In this document: positions 1 to 4,492 of the stretch, one piece after another
Position numbering within the stretch: position 1 is the stretch's first letter
Layout: each line of letters starts with the position of its first letter
Notes under the pieces: generated by a model
What the model was told of the DNA's origin: nothing
The model's input: the letters and a program-made list of their open reading frames with translations, nothing else
Database searches by the model: none
From: an uncultured Clostridia bacterium
GTDB lineage: Bacteria > Bacillota_A > Clostridia > Christensenellales > CAG-138
Assembly: GCA_947302865.1 (NCBI GenBank)
Contig: CAMYWS010000066.1
Span: 1 to 6,549 of the forward strand
Direction: 5' to 3'
Length of the DNA stretch: 6,549 bases
Program-made: the position numbers and the translations under genes

Positions 1-35
1 GCGTTTGTACGGTCATACAGCTCTTTTTCGGTCAT
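1..35 (-). CDS. Start of an unidentified leftward gene (partial)
   Basis: Reading leftward from an ATG at 35-33, the frame stays open to the window edge and gives MTEKELYDRTNA. This is too short to assign to a family. The support comes from upstream: a TTGAAA/TACAAT promoter with a 17-bp spacer ends seven bases before the ATG, so the transcript would begin at or beside the start codon. There is no Shine-Dalgarno sequence before this ATG, consistent with a leaderless message. An ATG at 16-14 in another frame, preceded by a weak GAAAAAGAG, is an alternative start. The gene is divergent from rpsF. The existence of a gene here is an inference from the promoter and open frame. Confidence 0.4.
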   Translation of the reverse strand, partial: MTEKELYDRTN

Positions 36-41
36 GGCTGT

Positions 42-70
42 ATTGTATCACAAACGGCATTGTATTTCAA
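42..70 (-). promoter_or_regulatory. Leftward sigma-A-type promoter
   Basis: On the minus strand, TTGAAA (70-65) and TACAAT (47-42) are separated by exactly 17 bp. The TGA just before the -10 gives an extended -10 (TGnTACAAT). The predicted +1 is near position 35, the A of the candidate ATG. The -35 overlaps the loop and the right arm of the inverted repeat at 53-77. Confidence 0.6.
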
Positions 71-77
71 TGCCGTT
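53..77. repeat. 10-bp inverted repeat at the left end of the hairpin array
   Basis: AACGGCATTG (53-62) pairs perfectly with CAATGCCGTT (68-77) around the loop TATTT (63-67). It is followed by TTCAC, which matches the end of the array spacer AATTCAC, so it may be the outermost array unit. Its loop and stem length differ from the other units. It also covers the -35 element of the leftward promoter. Confidence 0.8.
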
Positions 78-80
78 CAC

Positions 81-297
81 GCGCCGAAGGCGCAATTCAC
101 GTCCGCAGGACAATTCACGACCGTAAGGTCAATTCATGCCGCAGGCAATTCATGTCCCGCAGGGACAATTCACGACCGTAAGGTCAATTCATTTTTCGAT
201 GGATTGCGCTTTGCGCATGAATTGCACGTTGTGCATGAATTGTGCTCCGCACATGAATTGCATCTCCGATGCATGAATTGCGGCTGCGCCGCATGAA
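81..297. repeat. Two-armed array of 11 mini-hairpins with complementary spacers
   Basis: Six short hairpins at 81-93, 101-111, 119-130, 138-146, 154-166 and 174-185 are each followed by AATTCAC or AATTCAT. After a centre TTTTCG (193-198), the sense of the spacer flips to ATGGATT once and then ATGAATT. These separate five further hairpins at 206-216, 224-234, 242-252, 260-272 and 280-292. Stems are 3-5 bp, loops are 3-4 nt, and the stem sequences mostly differ from unit to unit, so pairing is kept while sequence is not. The left and right spacers are reverse complements, so the whole block can also fold as one long ladder: six spacer rungs with hairpins facing each other. No convincing coding sequence crosses it. 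It fills most of the gap between two divergent promoters. I cannot assign it to a named family. The pattern is seen directly; its function is unknown. Confidence 0.93.
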
Positions 298-361
298 AAA
301 AAACACAGTGTGAAAAAACCTGAAAAAAGCCCTTGCATTCTCGGAAGAGTTGTGATATAGT
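296..361 (+). promoter_or_regulatory. Promoter of the rpsF-ssb-rpsR operon, with upstream A-tracts
   Basis: TTGCAT (333-338) and TATAGT (356-361) are 17 bp apart. TGA directly before the -10 makes it an extended -10. Upstream, runs of A at 296-303, 313-318 and 323-328 precede the -35. The last two are spaced 10 bp apart, as expected of an UP-like or bent element at a strong promoter. The predicted +1 is around 367-369, which leaves a leader of about 58 nt before the rpsF start. Confidence 0.7.
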
Positions 362-375
362 ACGAAAGCTAACGG

Positions 376-415
376 TCCTTCTTGCCTTCATAAGAAGGCC
401 ACAAGTCCACAAGGA
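376..415 (+). promoter_or_regulatory. Structured rpsF leader, candidate S6:S18-binding autoregulatory RNA
   Basis: The leader folds into three consecutive stems. CCTTC (385-389) pairs with GAAGG (394-398) around an ATAA loop. CTTG (381-384) pairs with CAAG (402-405), leaving CCA (399-401) unpaired on the 3' side. TCCTT (376-380) pairs with AAGGA (411-415), which is part of the Shine-Dalgarno sequence, leaving TCCAC (406-410) unpaired. Leaders of S6/S18 operons in many phyla are known to carry a bulged CCG between a stem and a hairpin, bound by the S6:S18 complex. The architecture here matches, but the bulge reads CCA. If S6:S18 binds and stabilises this fold, it would hide the ribosome binding site. 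The pairing is seen; the function is inferred. Confidence 0.5.
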
Positions 416-425
416 GGTGAAATAC

Positions 426-713
426 ATGAATCAGTACGAAGTTTTGTACGTGATCACGCCCGAGCTTGATGAAGAAGCGGATAAAGTCGTCATGGATAAG
501 TTTGCCGACATTATCACCGCAAACGGCGGCGAGATCGAGAAGGCCGAGGTATGGGGCAAGCGTCGTCTTGCGTACCCGATCGACTACAAGACCGAGGGCT
601 ATTATGTTCTGGTCGTGTTCAACGCGAATCCCGAACTGCCCCGTGAGCTGGAGCGCAACATGCGCAACGATGAACGGCTCATGCGCTACATGGTCACTCG
701 CAAGGAAGCATAA
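426..713 (+). CDS. rpsF: 30S ribosomal protein S6
   Basis: This 95-residue protein is a component of the 30S platform, where it binds 16S rRNA as a heterodimer with S18. It has the normal length for a bacterial S6. The N-terminus MNQYEVLYVITPEL is the typical first beta strand, and WGKRRLAYPI (residues 43-52) is the family signature. YYVLVVFNA (59-67) and the C-terminal DERLMRYMV (82-90) complete the ferredoxin-like fold. There is no long acidic or glutamate-rich tail. The ATG at 426 is chosen because AAGGAGG lies at 411-417 and family homology begins there; the in-frame ATG at 333 lies in the promoter. It is the first gene of the rpsF-ssb-rpsR operon, with its own structured leader. Confidence 0.97.
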   Translation: MNQYEVLYVITPELDEEADKVVMDKFADIITANGGEIEKAEVWGKRRLAYPIDYKTEGYYVLVVFNANPELPRELERNMRNDERLMRYMVTRKEA

Positions 714-755
714 CCCGCAAAGTAACAGCACGAAAGAACGGAGGAAAATGAAAGC

Positions 756-1175
756 ATGAATAAGATTACTTTGATCGGCAACCTGACCCACGACCCCGAA
801 GTGCGCAGCACGCCCAGCGGCGTGACCATCTGCACCTTCACCATCGCCGTCAACCGGCGCTTCGCAAACCAGAGCGGTGAAAGACAAACGGACTTTTTCC
901 GCATCAATGCCTGGCGGCAGCTGGGCGACACCTGCGCGCGTTACCTCGCAAAGGGACGCAAGGTCGCCGTTATCGGCGAGCTGCAGGCGCGCACCTACGA
1001 AGCGAAGGACGGCACGACCCGTATGTCGCTTGATGTTTCGGCTGACGAAGTCGAGTTTCTGACGCCGAAGGCGGCGGACGAGAACAACAGCGGTTATTCC
1101 GCACCGCGTCCGCAGGCGCCCGCGCAGGATCTCGCCGGATTCACCGACATCAATTCCGACGATTTACCGTTTTAA
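756..1175 (+). CDS. ssb: Single-stranded DNA-binding protein
   Basis: This 139-residue SSB binds single-stranded DNA as a homotetramer during replication, repair and recombination. An OB-fold spans residues 1 to about 104. It starts MNKITLIGNLTHDPEVR, has FFRINAW (47-53, with an aromatic DNA-stacking tryptophan at 53), and continues into YLAKGRKVAVIGELQARTY. A short linker rich in Pro, Ala and Gln (about 105-127) leads to the acidic tip ending DDLPF, the conserved peptide that docks partner proteins. At 139 residues it is somewhat shorter than many SSBs because the linker is short. A GGAGG at about 740-744 precedes the ATG. Its position between rpsF and rpsR is the usual Firmicutes arrangement. 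Confidence 0.97.
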   Translation: MNKITLIGNLTHDPEVRSTPSGVTICTFTIAVNRRFANQSGERQTDFFRINAWRQLGDTCARYLAKGRKVAVIGELQARTYEAKDGTTRMSLDVSADEVEFLTPKAADENNSGYSAPRPQAPAQDLAGFTDINSDDLPF

Positions 1176-1199
1176 TTCATCAATTTCAGGAGGCATCAC

Positions 1200-1442
1200 A
1201 TGGAAGATCGTAAACTGCGTCCCCGTCGTCCGAGAAGCAGACGCAAAGTTTGCCGTTTCTGCGTTGAGAAGGCCACATCCATCGATTATAAGGACATCAA
1301 AAAGCTGCAGGGCTTCATTTCCGAGAGCGGAAAGATCATGCCCCGCCGCATGTCCGGCGTGTGCGCCGAGCATCAGCGCGATCTCGCGGTCGCGATCAAG
1401 CGCGCGCGGATCATGGCTCTGCTGCCCTACTGCGCAGAGTAA
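1200..1442 (+). CDS. rpsR: 30S ribosomal protein S18, putative zinc-binding form
   Basis: This 80-residue S18 is the partner of S6 in the 30S platform. Family hallmarks are [19 protein letters not shown] (29-47), the basic [23 protein letters not shown] stretch (48-70) and the terminal MALLPY (72-77). The N-terminus is strongly basic. It has CRFC (C18, C21) together with C55 and H58, a complete CxxC...CxxH set. This is the pattern of zinc-coordinating S18 proteins, as opposed to the cysteine-free paralogue seen for example in Bacillus. AGGAGG at 1188-1193 sits six bases before the ATG. It is the last gene of the operon and is followed directly by a terminator. Zinc binding itself is inferred from the four residues. 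Confidence 0.97.
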   Translation: MEDRKLRPRRPRSRRKVCRFCVEKATSIDYKDIKKLQGFISESGKIMPRRMSGVCAEHQRDLAVAIKRARIMALLPYCAE

Positions 1443-1474
1443 GTAACAATTTAGAGTCACAACGACCGTTTAGC

Positions 1475-1500
1475 ACGAGACCTTCGGGTCTCGTTTTTTT
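1475..1500 (+). terminator. Intrinsic terminator of the rpsF operon
   Basis: ACGAGACC (1475-1482) pairs perfectly with GGTCTCGT (1487-1494) around a TTCG loop. The stem is closed by C-G, giving the very stable C(UUCG)G tetraloop. A T-run follows to 1500. It lies 32 bases after the rpsR stop codon. Confidence 0.95.
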
Positions 1501-1504
1501 GTAC

Positions 1505-1527
1505 AAAAAAGACGGGCATTGCCCGTC
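1505..1527 (-). terminator. Intrinsic terminator for the leftward murD-divIB operon
   Basis: Reading leftward, GACGGGC (1527-1521) pairs with GCCCGTC (1517-1511) around an AAT loop and is followed by six T (1510-1505). It is oriented for transcripts coming from divIB, although it lies about 220 bases beyond the divIB stop. It faces the rightward terminator, and TTTTTTGTACAAAAAA (1495-1510) between the two stems is a perfect palindrome. Confidence 0.85.
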
Positions 1528-1562
1528 CAAGAGGTTCAGTTTGTTGCATAGACCGGGGCAAA

Positions 1563-1753
1563 GAACGGCGTCGCCGTTCGGATCGCGAGAATGTGACGCC
1601 GTCATCACACCAATCCGTAAAATCCGGCGACATGCGCGGCGGATTTTACTCCTTGCAGGACCGCCGCTCGTATAATCCGCAGGATTATAGGCGGTCCTGA
1701 AAGACCAATCGGACGAAAACCATAGTTTTCGTCCGATTGAAGGGCGTTAGCCC
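1563..1753. repeat. Tract of consecutive inverted repeats between converging operons
   Basis: This gene-free tract holds a series of hairpins. (1) 1563-1569 with 1573-1579: 7 bp, loop GTC. (2) 1617-1626 with 1640-1649: 10 bp, GTAAAATCCG against CGGATTTTAC. (3) 1656-1665 with 1690-1699: 10 bp, stacked on 1671-1678 with 1682-1689 (8 bp, loop GCA), with a five-base bulge on one side. (4) 1706-1720 with 1725-1739: 15 bp perfect, loop CATA. (5) A small GGGC/GCCC hairpin, 1742-1753, contains the divIB stop codon. None is followed by a T-run on either strand, so they are not classic terminators. They would fall in the 3' UTR of the leftward transcript if it runs to the terminator near 1505. Pairing is seen directly; the role is unknown. 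Confidence 0.88.
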
Positions 1754-3177
1754 GTAAAGGGGTCGTCCTGATGCGGCATCGGCGTGACCTGCGGCGCGGG
1801 CGTGTAGTTCCCGTCGTCCGGGGTCTCCTCCGGCTGTTCGCCCGGCGATTCCCCCGGCTGTTCACCCGATTCGCCGTCCGGCGACGCGGAAGGCGAGGCC
1901 GACGGCGCGGGCGTCGCCATGACGTGTCCCGCCTCGTACGGCGAGATGTTCACGCCGCCCTTGCTGTACAGATAGATCGTCGCGGTGTAATAGCCCTGCC
2001 GGATGAACGTCGACGCCTCGTCCATGATCTCCGTCCAATGCTTTTGCAGCAGCATCAGCTTCGTTTCGAGGTTCGACGTGTCGCCGACCTCGATCGTGTA
2101 CGGATTGCCTTCAACGTACATGCGGATCTGCATCAGCTCCGTCATGTCGATGCGGTTGATCCGCGGCGTCCGCTCGAGGAGCCCGAGCTCCTTGAGCTTT
2201 GTCAGAAGACGGACCAGCGCGGCGACCTGGATGTCGCTCGAATCGCCGAGCCGCGCGCCGTTGACCGCGCTCGAAATGCTCATGCCGTCGGCGATCAGAA
2301 GCCCGTTCGCGCTCTCCGCCGCGGCGTTCAGCACCGTGCCGTTTTCGTCGATGATCGCAAGATACTCGTTCTGCGGACCCCAGCGCACGCATGCCGCCTC
2401 TTCACGCTTGCTCACCGTGATCGTGACCGTGGACGGGAACGAATAGCGCACGGTCGCGTCCAGATACGGGTCCGCCTCACGGATGCGCTTTTCGACGTCG
2501 CGCGAGCGGATGAACACCGCGCTCCGCTTGTTCAGCCGGGATTCAAGACCGGACAGGTCGATGATGCGCTGTCTCGTATAGCCTTCGGGAATGTGCGGGA
2601 TGTTGATCTTCTGGAGCCGCGTCACGAACCATGCCATGCCGAGGAACAGCATCAGCGCAAGCGCGCCGAGAACCATCGTTGACGCGCTGCGCTGCCGGCG
2701 CTTTCTGCGCTCCTCTTTTTTGAGCGCCGCGAGCTTTGCCGCGTCGCCGGCGCGCTTCCTTGCGCGGGCTTCGCTCCGCGCGCGCGCCGCGTCGTACTCG
2801 CGCTTTGCTTCGGTCTCGTTCCGGACGACGGTCGTCGTCGCCTTCGGCGCATCCTTGCGCTTGCCGTAGCGCACCTTCTTTTTTTTGCCGACGCGCCGTC
2901 CGTACCGGTCGAAGCGAAACTGCGGCGTTTCGGAGGGCTTGTCCTTTGCGCGCGCCTTTTTCGGCGCAACGGACGGTGCAGGCGCCTCCGCGGGTTCTTC
3001 CGCTTCGGCGTCCGGCTCGTCTGAAATTGCCTCGTCCGTTTCTTCGGGCGCGTCCTCGTCCGATTCCGCAGGCGCGTCATCGTCCGACCCGAACAGGTCG
3101 ATCGTTTCCTCGTCTCTGCCCGCGTCGTCGTCAAACAGGAAGCTTGCCCGATCGCCGTCTTTCGTCTTCTTTGCCAA
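1747..3177 (-). CDS. divIB: Cell-division protein DivIB/FtsQ with long cytoplasmic and C-terminal tails
   Basis: This 476-residue bitopic membrane protein is probably a divisome subunit acting with FtsL and DivIC-type partners. The N-terminal ~165 residues are cytoplasmic: an acidic stretch (about 16-65), a basic segment with KKKK (98-101), and a charged, probably helical Arg/Lys/Ala-rich part (about 121-163). One membrane helix follows (about 166-187), then a POTRA-like domain (about 188-257, including YSFPSTVTITVSKREEAA), the extracellular DivIB/FtsQ beta region (to about 410), and a Pro/Glu/Ser/Gly-rich tail (421-476). The start is TTG at 3177, preceded by AAAGGAAG at a good distance. No in-frame ATG occurs before the membrane helix. 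The start lies inside the end of murA (47-base overlap, different frame). It is much longer than typical DivIB proteins of about 260-290 residues, mainly because of the N-terminal region. The family call rests on architecture and position after murA. Confidence 0.85.
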   Translation of the reverse strand: MAKKTKDGDRASFLFDDDAGRDEETIDLFGSDDDAPAESDEDAPEETDEAISDEPDAEAEEPAEAPAPSVAPKKARAKDKPSETPQFRFDRYGRRVGKKKKVRYGKRKDAPKATTTVVRNETEAKREYDAARARSEARARKRAGDAAKLAALKKEERRKRRQRSASTMVLGALALMLFLGMAWFVTRLQKINIPHIPEGYTRQRIIDLSGLESRLNKRSAVFIRSRDVEKRIREADPYLDATVRYSFPSTVTITVSKREEAACVRWGPQNEYLAIIDENGTVLNAAAESANGLLIADGMSISSAVNGARLGDSSDIQVAALVRLLTKLKELGLLERTPRINRIDMTELMQIRMYVEGNPYTIEVGDTSNLETKLMLLQKHWTEIMDEASTFIRQGYYTATIYLYSKGGVNISPYEAGHVMATPAPSASPSASPDGESGEQPGESPGEQPEETPDDGNYTPAPQVTPMPHQDDPFTG

Positions 3178-4435
3178 TGCTTTCTTCCTTTCGTGTGATC
3201 GAACCGCCCAAAGTGCCGATCACGCTGTCCATTCGTTCATATCCGCGCTCGATCCGCTCCGCGTGCAGGATCTGCGTTTCGCCTTCGGCAGCGAGCCCCG
3301 CAAGCGCAAGCGCCGCGCCGCCGCGCAGATCGTGCGCCGTGACGGACGCGCCGTGCAGCCGTTTCACGCCCGTGATGATCGCCGTGCGGTCGAGAATGCG
3401 GTTTTCCGCGCCCATCTTCATGAGCTCCTGCGCGTGGCGGAAGCGGTTTTCGAACACGTTTTCCGTCACGACCGAGGTCCCGTCCGCGACCGACAAAAGA
3501 CTGAACATCTGCGGCTGCAGGTCGGTCGGGAATCCCGGATACGGCCGCGTTTCGGTGAACCCGACGGCGCGAACGCGCTTCGGCGCCCGTATCCGCACGG
3601 AATCGGCGCGCGTCGTGACGAGGCAGCCGCATTCCGAAAGCTTATAGAGGAGCGTATCGACCGTTTCCGGCTGCGTGTCGGTAACGGTGACGTCGCCGCC
3701 CGTGATCGCGCCTGCCAGAAGATACGTGCCGGTCACGATGCGGTCCGGCATGACGCGATAGCTCGTTCCGTGTCCCTTTCGTACGCCTTCGATCACGATC
3801 GCGGGCGTGCCCGCGCCCGAGACACGGAATCCGCAGGCGCGTAAAAAATTCTGCAAGTCGACGATCTCCGGCTCGCACGCCGCGTTGCGGATCGTCGTTG
3901 TGCCTTTTGCGCGGCACGCGGCAAGCATGACGTTTTCGGTCGCGCCGACGCTCGGATACCCGAGGTCGACGACCGCGCCGCGTAAGTTTCCGCCCGTACA
4001 GCGGATGCGCCCGCCGTGCTCTTCGATGCGGGCGTTCATCTGCCGAAGGCCCGATAGGTGCAGGTCGATCGGCCGGTTGCCGATCTCGCAGCCGCCGGGA
4101 TACGGCGCGTCCGCCGCTCCAAAACGGGACAGCACCGAGCCGAGCAGAAAGATCGAGGAGCGCAGCTCCCCGGAAAGCGCCGTCGGCAGCACGTGATCCG
4201 AAGCCGTGCGGCTGTCGATGATCAGCGCGTCTCCCTCGCGCTTTACCGTGCACCCGAGCGACCGGAGGATCTTCGCCATGTTCTCCGTGTCGCGGATCAC
4301 GGGGCAGTTTTTAAGCTCTACCGGTTCTTCCACCAAAAGCGTTGCCGCCAGGATCGGCAGCGCCGCGTTCTTGGAACCCTGCGCCGAAACCGTTCCCGAA
4401 AGAACGTCGCCGCCGCGCACAAGCCAAAGAGACAT
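3131..4435 (-). CDS. murA: UDP-N-acetylglucosamine 1-carboxyvinyltransferase
   Basis: This cytoplasmic enzyme of 434 residues transfers enolpyruvate from PEP to UDP-GlcNAc, the first committed step of peptidoglycan synthesis. Counting from the ATG at 4435, the residues fall exactly at the E. coli positions: K22 in GSKNAALP, the catalytic C116 in PYPGGCEIGNRPIDLH (E. coli C115), D305 in GFPTDLQPQ and R397 in ERIERGYERMD. The loop cysteine, the fosfomycin target, is present. The start at 4435 is preferred over an in-frame ATG at 4465 because AAGGAAG lies at 4449-4443 and the numbering fits; the longer form has no ribosome binding site. The last 17 or so residues (ESIGKEDERRRSGKLPV) go beyond the usual end and coincide with the overlap into divIB. 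Confidence 0.97.
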   Translation of the reverse strand: MSLWLVRGGDVLSGTVSAQGSKNAALPILAATLLVEEPVELKNCPVIRDTENMAKILRSLGCTVKREGDALIIDSRTASDHVLPTALSGELRSSIFLLGSVLSRFGAADAPYPGGCEIGNRPIDLHLSGLRQMNARIEEHGGRIRCTGGNLRGAVVDLGYPSVGATENVMLAACRAKGTTTIRNAACEPEIVDLQNFLRACGFRVSGAGTPAIVIEGVRKGHGTSYRVMPDRIVTGTYLLAGAITGGDVTVTDTQPETVDTLLYKLSECGCLVTTRADSVRIRAPKRVRAVGFTETRPYPGFPTDLQPQMFSLLSVADGTSVVTENVFENRFRHAQELMKMGAENRILDRTAIITGVKRLHGASVTAHDLRGGAALALAGLAAEGETQILHAERIERGYERMDSVIGTLGGSITRKEESIGKEDERRRSGKLPV

Positions 4436-4492
4436 CTTCAAACTTCCTTCCGCATGATACCACATCTTATGCGGAAGCGCGGCGGAATGTGA
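4436..4492 (-). promoter_or_regulatory. Hairpin over the murA ribosome binding site
   Basis: In the 57-base gap between ftsW and murA, CTTCCGCAT (4477-4469 on the leftward strand) pairs perfectly with ATGCGGAAG (4455-4447). The 13-nt interior allows three further pairs (GAT with ATC). The 3' arm covers the first part of the AAGGAAG ribosome binding site (4449-4443), so folding would limit murA initiation and ribosomes finishing ftsW could open it. The repeat is seen; the regulatory role is inferred. Confidence 0.6.

Noticed and set aside
60..296. Open frame of 78 codons across the hairpin array, and an 85-codon frame on the opposite strand (170-427)
   Set aside because: Both owe their length and repetitive peptides (HELH, CNSCA) to the array units. 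There is no ribosome binding site, and the second runs through the rpsF promoter.
81..297. CRISPR array
   Set aside because: The conserved element is only 7 bp, it flips orientation half-way, and the variable parts are themselves palindromes instead of unique spacers.
333..425. Upstream in-frame ATG at 333 as the rpsF start
   Set aside because: It overlaps the -35 element, lacks a ribosome binding site, and adds residues absent from S6 proteins. The ATG at 426 has AAGGAGG correctly placed.
1174..1180. AATTCAT next to the ssb stop codon as a stray array spacer
   Set aside because: There is no adjoining hairpin, and a single 7-base match is expected by chance.
1164..1460. Leftward frame of 98 codons over rpsR
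   Set aside because: It is a shadow of rpsR, with no promoter or ribosome binding site.
1592..1609. Possible small hairpin TGTGA/TCACA (or TGACG/CGTCA)
   Set aside because: The stem is only five bases, with competing pairings. It is too weak to list apart from the stronger repeats around it.
1617..1739. The three long hairpins as intrinsic terminators
   Set aside because: No T-run follows any of them on either strand.
2885..3844. Long rightward frame (319 codons) opposite divIB and murA
   Set aside because: It is antisense to clearly conserved genes, with a biased Arg/Ala/Ser-rich composition typical of GC-rich shadow frames and no family features.
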